Assembly (NCBI GenBank): GCA_964520985.1
Contig: CAZFPB010000001.1
Span: 1 to 64,000 of the forward strand
Origin: CAYSGL01 sp964520985
GTDB taxonomy: Bacteria > Pseudomonadota > Alphaproteobacteria > Micavibrionales > Micavibrionaceae
Length of the DNA stretch: 64,000 nt
Direction: 5' to 3'
This document shows positions 24,895 to 32,267 of this stretch, piece after piece; the first letter of the stretch is position 1, and every line of letters begins with the position of its first letter. Made by a program: the position numbers and the translations under genes. Below the pieces are notes generated by a model. It ran no database searches. It worked only from the letters and a program-made list of their open reading frames with translations, and had not been told where the DNA came from.

Positions 24895-25863
24895 TTATTG
24901 AATGGTTACTTCACGCATGCCGGTGATAATGCCGGCGAGTGATTTGCTGCTGGACACATTGGTGACGCGTACCAGTTCGCCCATCGTGCCGTTTTGCATG
25001 GATTTTCCTTTGGTCGACACCAGCATTGGACCGTTTTTGAATAGCAGGGTGACGGTTTCACCGCGGCCGACCATTTGTGGCGGTTGAATATCGTTGAAAG
25101 CGATTGGCTTGCCACTGACGGCGATACGGCGTGGTGTCGCGCCAGCAATTTTATCCGCATCGAGAATCGTGTCTTTTGCCAGTGTCTTGATCGAGACATC
25201 GATGAAGTCGAGATCGCTCAGAGAAATAATTTCACCGTTTTTCATCGTGGTTTTCAATACTGGCAGCGAGACGAATTTTTCGACTTCACCGGCAACCTGA
25301 ATGCGTTTCAGCGGGTTTTCTTTCGAGGGCGCGACGATCGTGGCTTCAAAATAATCTTTTTGCGGTTCATAGCGCAGATCGCTGACTTCAAATGTTTTCG
25401 CGGCTTCATCCGGCAGAACAATATTTTCAATAGCGCTGTTGGCAATTACTTTAAAATCACCTTTGGCTCCGCTAGCGCGCAGTTCTTCAGTCAGTTTTGC
25501 TTCAATGTCGGTGGAAGGAATAACCGTTGAGGCGCGGCGCACGACAACCTGCTGCGCCGTGCTTTGCGGACGCCAGGAAATATCAAGCGCCGACGCGATA
25601 CGGTAGAGGGTGCGGGCGTTCAAGATCATATCTTTGCCCGGTTGAGGAGAAGGACCCAAAACATAGTCGGCATTATTTTCCAGGCCTTCAAACAGATCGC
25701 CCGCGGTCAGGACGTCGCCTTTCACAACGGCAACATCTTTTAAGCTGGCGGCCAACGCCTGCTGGGTCATGGCCGCCAGTATGAAAAGACTTAAGGCGAG
25801 CAAGGTGACAAACCCGGCCAGCTTGCCTGCGATGACGATGTCGGTGCGATCAATACGGGTCAT
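24895..25863 (-). CDS. flgA: FlgA, P-ring assembly chaperone
   Basis: A 322-residue periplasmic protein with a hydrophobic N-terminal segment (about 12-32). The C-terminal SAF domain is clear: LPVLKTTMKNGEIISLSDLD, LDADKIAGATPRRIAVSGKP and GRGETVTLLFKNGPMLVSTK. FlgA helps FlgI assemble into the P ring. It is longer than enteric FlgA (about 220) at its N-terminal side. AAAGGAG precedes the start by seven bases. It lies between flgG and flgH. Confidence 0.93.
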   Translation of the reverse strand: MTRIDRTDIVIAGKLAGFVTLLALSLFILAAMTQQALAASLKDVAVVKGDVLTAGDLFEGLENNADYVLGPSPQPGKDMILNARTLYRIASALDISWRPQSTAQQVVVRRASTVIPSTDIEAKLTEELRASGAKGDFKVIANSAIENIVLPDEAAKTFEVSDLRYEPQKDYFEATIVAPSKENPLKRIQVAGEVEKFVSLPVLKTTMKNGEIISLSDLDFIDVSIKTLAKDTILDADKIAGATPRRIAVSGKPIAFNDIQPPQMVGRGETVTLLFKNGPMLVSTKGKSMQNGTMGELVRVTNVSSSKSLAGIITGMREVTIQ

Positions 25864-25886
25864 GGTTTATCTCCTTTCTCTAGCTA

Positions 25887-26678
25887 TTAGCGAAGTTGCG
25901 TAACGGTTTGCAGCATTTCGTCGCTTGTTGAAATAACGTTCGAGTTCATTTCGTACGCGCGCTGCGCAGCGATCAGGCTGGTAATTTCAGCCACCACGTT
26001 GACGTTGGAATTCTCCAGCGCGCCCTGACGAATTTCGCCGAAATCATCGACATCCGGCGCGCCTGTTGTTGGCGTACCCGACGCTTCCGATTCTAAGAAC
26101 AGGGTGTCTCCGATCCCTTCAAGACCGGCCGGGTTGACAAAGTTTGCCAGTTCAATCTGACCGACGTTCTGGAAGGCAACATCGCCCGGCAGTTTGGCGA
26201 GCACTTCGCCCGAACCATTTACGACGATATCGATTGCTTCGGCTGGAACGGTCAAACCTGGTTGCAGGCGGTAGCCTTGCGCGGTGACGATTTCGCTGTC
26301 CTGATTCAACTGGAACACGCCGGAGCGGGTGTAGGATGTTTCGCCATCGGGCATTTCAATCTGGAAGTAACCTTTGCCGGTGATCGCCAGATCGAGCTTG
26401 TTTTCAGTCATCTGGATCGTTCCCTGTTCATGCAGGCGGTAGATCGAGCCGAGGCCGACGCCAAGACCGAACTGCATGCCCGATGGCACGGTCGTGCCCT
26501 GATCGGACGAGGTCGCGCCGGGACGCAGTTTGTTTTGATAAATCAGGTCGTGGAATTCAGCGCGCTGGCGCTTGTAGCCGGAGGTCGTCAAGTTGGCGAT
26601 GTTGTTCGAGATGACATCGACGTTCATCTGCTGAGCCAGCATCCCGGTTGCGCCGATATCCAAAGAGCGTGTTACCAT
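25887..26678 (-). CDS. flgG: FlgG, distal rod protein
   Basis: A 263-residue FlgG: start VTRSLDIGATGMLAQQMNVD then NNIANLTTSGYKRQRAEFHD, the GATSSDQGTTVPSG-like loop with GVGLGS, and the C-terminal ENSNVNVVAEITSLIAAQRA and YEMNSNVI. Length matches the family (about 260). GGAG lies nine bases upstream. Confidence 0.97.
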   Translation of the reverse strand: MVTRSLDIGATGMLAQQMNVDVISNNIANLTTSGYKRQRAEFHDLIYQNKLRPGATSSDQGTTVPSGMQFGLGVGLGSIYRLHEQGTIQMTENKLDLAITGKGYFQIEMPDGETSYTRSGVFQLNQDSEIVTAQGYRLQPGLTVPAEAIDIVVNGSGEVLAKLPGDVAFQNVGQIELANFVNPAGLEGIGDTLFLESEASGTPTTGAPDVDDFGEIRQGALENSNVNVVAEITSLIAAQRAYEMNSNVISTSDEMLQTVTQLR

Positions 26679-26718
26679 TGTTTTAAGTCTCCTTACCTAA
26701 TTCTTATCTATTCAATTT

Positions 26719-27444
26719 CTATGCCGGACGGCCCAGACGCTGGATCGCGCCGCGGATACGTTCGTGTTCGTTTTGTTGCAGACGCTGAATCATCTGGTAT
26801 TCGCGGCTGACATCGATCATGCGGGTCATTTCGAGGACGCCCTGAACATTCGAGCCTTCCAGTTTCCCCTGCTGCATGGTGGTATTGGTCGGGGGTGTGC
26901 CCGCTTCACTCGTTTTGTAGAGAGCGTTGCCGGTCGGCTCCAGAATCTGTTCGCTGGAAAATTCTTTCATCATGATCTGGCCGACCTGACCTTCGTCGGT
27001 CGAGACAACCCCCTGATGATCGATGTAGATGTTTTCGGCGTCTCTCGGGATGGTGATATTCCCGCCGCCGTTGCTGGCCACGGCAAAGCCGCGCGCGGTG
27101 CGCAGAACGCCTTGCGCGTCCATGGTGAAGTTACCGGCTCTGGTATATTGAATGCCGTCGTCGCTTTGAACGCCCATGAAACCCGGACCGACCAGCGCGA
27201 CATCCAGCGAGTTTCCGGTCGATTTGATCGGGCCTTCATCGGTTACCTGAAACTGGCCGGCGTCGAGCGCCATGACCATGGTTTCATGCGGCATGCCGCG
27301 CGGCTTGGAGAGGTATTCCTGAAACAAAGCGTTCTGACCGCGATAACCAGGTGTATTGATATTGGCGACGTTGTTCGCAATCAGCTCCATCTGCGATTGG
27401 AGCGCCATCTGGCCGGATAAACCGATATAAAGTGAATTTTCCAT
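26719..27444 (-). CDS. flgF: FlgF, proximal rod protein
   Basis: A 241-residue FlgF: MENSLYIGLSGQMALQSQME, NNVANINTPGYRGQNALFQE and C-terminal LEGSNVQGVLEMTRMIDVSR. It leads flgF-flgG-flgA-flgH and is divergent from fliL. A sigma-54 promoter lies about 45 bases upstream. Confidence 0.96.
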   Translation of the reverse strand: MENSLYIGLSGQMALQSQMELIANNVANINTPGYRGQNALFQEYLSKPRGMPHETMVMALDAGQFQVTDEGPIKSTGNSLDVALVGPGFMGVQSDDGIQYTRAGNFTMDAQGVLRTARGFAVASNGGGNITIPRDAENIYIDHQGVVSTDEGQVGQIMMKEFSSEQILEPTGNALYKTSEAGTPPTNTTMQQGKLEGSNVQGVLEMTRMIDVSREYQMIQRLQQNEHERIRGAIQRLGRPA

Positions 27445-27486
27445 CTGCCGTCTTGTCCTTTTGTAGCGATTAACTCGGGAATATCA

Positions 27487-27503
27487 TTGCAGGGGGCATG
27501 CCA
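27487..27503 (-). promoter_or_regulatory. sigma-54 promoter of flgF-flgG-flgA-flgH
   Basis: On the minus strand TGGCAT, five bases, CTGCAA, with GG and GC ten bases apart; two mismatches to TGGCAC-N5-TTGCA. The predicted start near 27477 gives a leader of about 33 bases. Confidence 0.66.
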
Positions 27504-27641
27504 CAGGCAAAAATCAAGGAAAGCCAAGGCTTTGCGGGGTATGAAAGGAAGCCACGGGACAGGCTGATATGATGAGAGCAGGACAAATACGGTAAAGCGG
27601 GGCAAAAAATGCCGGGGCTAGGGTTTCTTTGAATTTCGATT

Positions 27642-27647
27642 TATAAT
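27642..27647 (+). promoter_or_regulatory. -10 element of the fliL operon
   Basis: A consensus TATAAT about 47 bases before the fliL start. No good -35 box was found at 16-18 bases, so an activator may be needed. No sigma-54 or CtrA site was convincing on this strand. Confidence 0.4.
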
Positions 27648-27693
27648 GTGCTCAGTGATTCAAAAACTTGTCTGACCTTATAAGGAACACATC

Positions 27694-28284
27694 ATGGCCG
27701 CCGCTAAAGAAGACGCACCCGAAGTATCCTTGGACGGAGAAGCCGCCGAGGGCGCGGTAGAAGGGGCGGATCCGCTTCTCGACGAAGGCGGTGGCAAGAA
27801 GAAAAAGCTTTTCATTATTATAGGCGCGGTTGTCGTGTTGCTGATTGGCGGCGGGGCAGGCGCGTATTTCATGGGCTTCCTCGATGGCCTGCTGGGCAAA
27901 ACGGCTGAGCACGGCGAACAGGCCGCGGGCGAGCATGGCGAAGCAGCCCCGGCGCTGGACGAGCATGGTAACCCGATTGCCAGCGTTTTCCTGCCGATCC
28001 CGGACATGATCGTTAACCTGAACAGCACGGATTCCACGCCGCGCTATCTGCGGTTAAGCGTTCAGCTTGAGCTGAAAAACGAGGCGGATAAGCTGAAAGT
28101 CGAAGCGGTCATGCCGCGGGTGATCGACCAGTTCCAGACCTACTTGCGTGAACTGCGCGTGCGCGACTTGCGTGGCTCGGCCGGGATTTACCGTCTGCAG
28201 ATGGAATTGCTTGCCCGGGTCAACGAAGCCGCTCACCCGGTCGTGGTTCAGGATGTTCTGTTCCAGGAAATTCTGATACAATAA
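27694..28284 (+). CDS. fliL: FliL, stator-associated membrane protein
   Basis: A 196-residue single-pass inner-membrane protein: acidic cytoplasmic N-terminus, KKKK, a Gly/Val/Ile membrane segment (about 46-66), a linker with GEHGEAAPALDEHGN, and a periplasmic domain with IPDMIVNLNSTDSTPRYLRL and LRVRDLRGSAGIYRLQMELL. FliL forms rings around stator units. AGGA is nine bases before the ATG. It heads the operon fliL-fliM-DUF6468-motE-motB-like-motB-repeat protein. Confidence 0.95.
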   Translation: MAAAKEDAPEVSLDGEAAEGAVEGADPLLDEGGGKKKKLFIIIGAVVVLLIGGGAGAYFMGFLDGLLGKTAEHGEQAAGEHGEAAPALDEHGNPIASVFLPIPDMIVNLNSTDSTPRYLRLSVQLELKNEADKLKVEAVMPRVIDQFQTYLRELRVRDLRGSAGIYRLQMELLARVNEAAHPVVVQDVLFQEILIQ

Positions 28285-28370
28285 GGCATCTTCCGATACC
28301 GGCGCTTCGCGGCATGGTTTTTGCGAGTAAGTCCGGGAGATCACCATAATACGCATCCAGGGGGCCAAAC

Positions 28371-29429
28371 GTGGCTGAGACAAAAGCACAAGACAAGCAA
28401 GCGATGAGCCAGGACGAAGCGGCCCTGGCGGCTTCTGTCGACGTGGCCATGGGGGATGGCGAGGATGATGGCGACAAGCGCATCCTCAATCAGGATGAAA
28501 TCGACTCTCTACTAGGGCTGGAAGGCAACGAGACGACGGGCGTTATGGCGCTGGTCAATTCGGCCATGGTCAATTACGAGCGCCTGCCGATGCTCGATAT
28601 CGTGTTCGACCGCCTTGTGCGCCTAATGTCGACGACGCTGCGCAATCTCACTTCCGATAACGTCGATGTCTCGCTCGATCAGGTATCGACGGTGCGCTTT
28701 GGCGATTATATGGATTCTATCCCGATGCCTGCCATGCTGACAGTCTTTAAGGCCGAAGAGTGGGATAACAGCGGACTCTTGATGATCGATAGCGCGATGA
28801 TCTATTCGATCGTCGACGTACTGCTGGGTGGGCGTAAAGGCACGCCCGCCATTCGCATTGAAGGACGCCCTTATACTACCATCGAGCAAAAACTGGTTGA
28901 GCGCATGGTGCAGGTGACGTTGAGCGATTTATCGTCCGCTTTTGATCCGCTCTCGCCGGTGACGTTCAATCTCGACCGCATGGAAACCAACCCGCGCTTT
29001 GCAACGATTTCGCAAAGCGGTAATGCCTGCGTGCTCGCGCGTATGCGCATCGACATGGGTGAGCGCGGCGGACGTGTCGAAATTCTTATTCCCTACGCGA
29101 CGTTAGAGCCTGTACGTGAGCTTCTGCTTCAGATGTTCATGGGGGAAAAGTTCGGGCGCGATACCATCTGGGAAAGCCACTTGACCGAAGAATTGTACCA
29201 GACCGATGTGCAGCTTCAGGCGGTGCTGGGCGAAATTGCCGTGCCGCTGAAAGAGATGCTGAACTGGAAAGTCGGCACGCGCGTCATGCTCAACACCAAT
29301 GTGAATGATGAGCTGGAGCTGCGCTGTGGCCATGTGCCAATGTTCCGCGGACCCGTCGGGCAGAAGCAGCAAAATCTGGCCGTGCGCATCGACACCTATA
29401 TTCCGCCGACAACGACATACGAGGAATAA
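28371..29429 (+). CDS. fliM: FliM, C-ring switch protein (GTG start)
   Basis: A 352-residue FliM. ILNQDEIDSLLG near residues 38-49 is the CheY-P binding motif, preceded by an unusually long acidic N-terminus; the middle and C-terminal domains carry LPMLDIVFDRLVRLMSTTLR, SLDQVSTVRFGDYMDSIPMP and LNWKVGTRVMLNTN. The start codon is GTG with GGGG six bases upstream. The next gene begins seven bases after the stop. Confidence 0.95.
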   Translation: MAETKAQDKQAMSQDEAALAASVDVAMGDGEDDGDKRILNQDEIDSLLGLEGNETTGVMALVNSAMVNYERLPMLDIVFDRLVRLMSTTLRNLTSDNVDVSLDQVSTVRFGDYMDSIPMPAMLTVFKAEEWDNSGLLMIDSAMIYSIVDVLLGGRKGTPAIRIEGRPYTTIEQKLVERMVQVTLSDLSSAFDPLSPVTFNLDRMETNPRFATISQSGNACVLARMRIDMGERGGRVEILIPYATLEPVRELLLQMFMGEKFGRDTIWESHLTEELYQTDVQLQAVLGEIAVPLKEMLNWKVGTRVMLNTNVNDELELRCGHVPMFRGPVGQKQQNLAVRIDTYIPPTTTYEE

Positions 29430-29436
29430 AATCGAC

Positions 29437-29973
29437 ATGGAAATCGGCGCCATCATCGATGTCATCGTGCTGCTTTTTCTAGGCGTGACCATCTTTTACG
29501 CCTGGCGCCTGTCAACGTACATGAAGATTTTTCGCGATAGCCGCAAGGAAATGGAAGCGCTGTTCATCAAGCTCGATGCCGACATTACGCGTGCGGAGAA
29601 ATCGGTGCTGGGTATGCGCAATGCGGCCGAGAGCGCGGGCATGAAGCTCAATGAAACCATCAAAGAATCCAAGTTCTTGTCGGATGAATTAAAATTCATG
29701 AATGAGGCGGGCGACAGTCTGGCGTCGCGCCTTGAGAAACTGGCCGAGAAAAATCGCGCGCTGGTGGAAAAACTGGAAACCGCGGGCGGCGTGAGCGCCA
29801 ATACGCCGTACAGGGATTTGCTGTCGCAGGCAGAAGAAACAGAGAGGGCTGCTCCGGCACGCTTCGCCGACAAAGAAGCGCCAACCGTAAAACAGCAAGA
29901 TTCACAGCAGTTTGCCTCGCAAGCCGAGCGCGATCTGTATGACGCACTCCAGCGTAAGAGGGCTGGCCGATGA
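29437..29973 (+). CDS. membrane-anchored coiled-coil protein (DUF6468-like)
   Basis: A 178-residue protein starting MEIGAIIDVIVLLFLGVTIF, one N-terminal membrane segment, then a charged helix (about 25-115, KEMEALFIKLDADITRAEKS) that reads as coiled coil, and a short acidic tail. It is the alphaproteobacterial operon gene often annotated DUF6468 between fliM and motE (from memory). Function unknown; a stator or export accessory role is an inference from location. The ATG at 29437 has AGGA about eleven bases upstream; an in-frame start at 29305 lies inside fliM and is unlikely. It overlaps motE by four bases. Confidence 0.78.
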   Translation: MEIGAIIDVIVLLFLGVTIFYAWRLSTYMKIFRDSRKEMEALFIKLDADITRAEKSVLGMRNAAESAGMKLNETIKESKFLSDELKFMNEAGDSLASRLEKLAEKNRALVEKLETAGGVSANTPYRDLLSQAEETERAAPARFADKEAPTVKQQDSQQFASQAERDLYDALQRKRAGR

Positions 29974-30734
29974 AATTTCCCGAAGTTCCAAGCTGGCTAC
30001 GCACGCGTTTGATGTTCGCGCTCATTATCACGGCCGCGGTCGCTTTCGGTGTGCGATTCAATGACTTGCTGAACCAGCCTTCGGCGCAGGATCAGGCATT
30101 TATGGCGCTAAACGATATTACGCCGGCAGCAGGTGAGCCTGCCAAAGCGCAAGACGGGAAAACGGAAGTCATTAAAGCAGCCGATACGGCTCCCTCGCAA
30201 AAAGCCTTGCCGGGTGAAAGTGAAACAAAGCCTGCTCAGCCGGCAAGTCCCGCCGCCGCACCGGCCAAAGACTGGAAAGATGCCAGCGATAGCGATATCG
30301 AATATTCGGCTGTGCAGATGCAGCTGTTCGAAGATTTGACCAAGCGCCGCACGGAACTCGAAGCGCGCGATAAAGAGCTACTCACGCGCGAAGCCTTGTT
30401 GAAGGCAGCCGAACGTAACCTTGAGCAAAAATATAAAGAGCTCAATGACCTGCGTACGGAAGTTAAAGATCTTCTGGTACAACAGAATGAAGAAGAGCAG
30501 GCGCGCATTACGTCGCTCGTCAAGATTTACGAAGGCATGAAGGCCAAAGACGCCGCGCGTATTTTCGATACGCTTGATATGGATGTGCTGTTGCAGGTGG
30601 TTGGCCGCATGTCTGCGCGAAAAACATCGCCGATTATCGCGGCAATGAATCCCGAGCGCGCACGGTCGGTGACGATTATGCTGGCAGAACAAAAAGCCCT
30701 GCCGACACTGGATAACGATCTCAGCATACAATAA
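29970..30734 (+). CDS. motE: MotE-like protein with MgtE-N-type domain
   Basis: A 254-residue protein: membrane segment near 12-28 (RLMFALIITAAVAFGVRF), an Ala/Pro/Lys-rich linker, a coiled coil (about 110-175, rich in Glu, Lys and Leu), and a C-terminal helical repeat with KIYEGMKAKDAARIFDTLDM and IIAAMNPERARSVTIMLAEQ. The last part is the MgtE-N-like fold of the MotE family. In Sinorhizobium MotE is a periplasmic chaperone for MotC; a matching role here for the large periplasmic protein at 32268-35699 is conjecture. The start overlaps the previous stop (ATGA). Confidence 0.82.
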   Translation: MKFPEVPSWLRTRLMFALIITAAVAFGVRFNDLLNQPSAQDQAFMALNDITPAAGEPAKAQDGKTEVIKAADTAPSQKALPGESETKPAQPASPAAAPAKDWKDASDSDIEYSAVQMQLFEDLTKRRTELEARDKELLTREALLKAAERNLEQKYKELNDLRTEVKDLLVQQNEEEQARITSLVKIYEGMKAKDAARIFDTLDMDVLLQVVGRMSARKTSPIIAAMNPERARSVTIMLAEQKALPTLDNDLSIQ

Positions 30735-30749
30735 GGGCTGGCACAGTTT

Positions 30750-31472
30750 ATGAAGTTCAACTTCCGCAAGCCGCAAGCCTATGTGCCCCTGATCACCAAA
30801 GCTATTTTGCTGATGAACCTTTCGATGTTCTTCATGCTGCTGGCGTTTTTCATTGCGCTGAACGGCATGTCGATTACAAATAATCAGCGCTATCAATCAG
30901 TCGTCGACAGCGTAGTCGATGCGTTTTCAGTAACAATTGTGCCGGACGGGACTGGCCTCGGATTTTCCAGTGCCCCCTCGTCAGAGCGCTCTTTCCTCGA
31001 GGGTGAAACGCTGGCCCGTATTGATGGTCTTTTTAACGCCCAGATCACCGGATTTAAAGCCGATACGTCGCGCAACGGTGTGATGCATATCGCCGTGCCG
31101 CTGGAAGAGCTGGATCGCGCGCTGCGTGCCGCCGACCAGGTTGATTTAACGCAGGTGAAAAATGTGAGCGGCCTGCAAACCTATTTTCTGCCGACGCTGG
31201 TCTCTTTTTTAAAATCGCCGCCCCCGCCGGACGCAGCGTATCGTCTCGATATCATTTTAAACAGCAAGGATAATCCGGCATTGCTGGTCAACAGCGATCC
31301 TGCTGTGTTGAACGATGTGATGGGGCAGGCGGCGGATTATGCGGAGCTGTTTGAAAAAGCGGGTCTTGCGCCAGCGCAGCTGAATATCGGTGTGGTACAG
31401 GGCGATCCGAAACGTGCCGATATCTATTTCCGCCCGCAAGAAGCAAGCGCGATCAAGGCGGATACGCCATGA
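30750..31472 (+). CDS. degenerate MotB-like protein lacking the ion-channel Asp
   Basis: A 240-residue protein with a short basic N-terminus and one membrane segment (about 18-40, ILLMNLSMFFMLLAFFIALN) in the place of the MotB channel helix. No aspartate is present in that helix, where MotB has the ion-binding Asp; an Asn (residue 23) or Ser (25) stands nearby. The periplasmic part ends with a region whose pattern (YRLDIILNSKDNP and ADYAELFEKAGLAPAQLNI) resembles a decayed OmpA-type domain. It overlaps motB by four bases, suggesting equal expression and perhaps a heteromeric stator partner. It cannot conduct ions on its own by the usual mechanism. Confidence 0.68.
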   Translation: MKFNFRKPQAYVPLITKAILLMNLSMFFMLLAFFIALNGMSITNNQRYQSVVDSVVDAFSVTIVPDGTGLGFSSAPSSERSFLEGETLARIDGLFNAQITGFKADTSRNGVMHIAVPLEELDRALRAADQVDLTQVKNVSGLQTYFLPTLVSFLKSPPPPDAAYRLDIILNSKDNPALLVNSDPAVLNDVMGQAADYAELFEKAGLAPAQLNIGVVQGDPKRADIYFRPQEASAIKADTP

Positions 31473-32230
31473 GCCGCACCCAGATTTTTCTCACCGCTAA
31501 ATGGAGCAAAGAAGAGCTGCCCGAGCAGGGCGGCGTCTGGCTAATTACGTTTACCGACCTGATGGCGTTAATGCTGACGTTCTTCGTACTGCTGTTTTCC
31601 ATGGCAGATCCTCAGCAAAAACAATGGGAGGAATTCACCGGCAGCATGGCGCCGCGCAATGGCAGCTTTGAAGGGCAATCGCTTAACCGCGGTCCGGAAG
31701 ATGCCATCAACCTAGCGCGCGTCAATTACAACCGCGCGCTGGACCTCACCTATCTCGAAAGCCTAATCCGCACGTTGCTGGCCGAGGAAAAAGGGCTGGA
31801 GATGATTACCGTGTCAACGCAGTCTGACGCACTGGTTCTCTCTATTCCCGGCGGCCAGTTGTTCGAGGCGGGGCAGGCGGATATTGCGGACAAGGGGCGC
31901 AAGACGTTGTCCTTACTTTCCGAGACACTGGGCCGGTTGAAAAATCGCGTGGAGATTGTCGGGCATACGGATGCTGGGCCGGTCATCAGCCCGGCTTTTT
32001 CTTCTCCGTGGGAATTGTCACTCGCGCGCGCCGCAGCGGCTTCGGGCATTTTGCAATCACAAGGCTATGGTAAGCCCGTGTTGATCCGTGGCGCAGGCAC
32101 AGGGCTATATGATGGTCTCAATGTCACGCTGCCGGAGATTGAGCGGCGTGCTTTGGGTAATCGTCTCGACATTGTCATTATGGAAGATGATGGAAAACAG
32201 GTGACAGTCTTCGATATCGGAGCCCCTTGA
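31469..32230 (+). CDS. motB: MotB-type stator subunit
   Basis: A 253-residue MotB. The channel helix WLITFTDLMALMLTFFVLLF carries the essential Asp at residue 30; the periplasmic OmpA-like domain has VEIVGHTDAGPV and a run with LSLARAAAASGILQSQGYGK. OmpA-type domains clamp the stator to peptidoglycan. Residues between (about 50-90) form the plug and linker. It must pair with the MotA encoded 23 kb away at 7461-8300. Start overlaps the preceding gene. Confidence 0.92.
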   Translation: MSRTQIFLTAKWSKEELPEQGGVWLITFTDLMALMLTFFVLLFSMADPQQKQWEEFTGSMAPRNGSFEGQSLNRGPEDAINLARVNYNRALDLTYLESLIRTLLAEEKGLEMITVSTQSDALVLSIPGGQLFEAGQADIADKGRKTLSLLSETLGRLKNRVEIVGHTDAGPVISPAFSSPWELSLARAAAASGILQSQGYGKPVLIRGAGTGLYDGLNVTLPEIERRALGNRLDIVIMEDDGKQVTVFDIGAP

Positions 32231-32267
32231 TCTTGTCCCTTTTTAGAGCGTATGGCAGGGTAAGTTA

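Noticed and set aside
27601..27620. Weak sigma-54-like GG-N10-GC before fliL
   Set aside because: The rest of the -24 and -12 boxes does not match; TATAAT is the better element.
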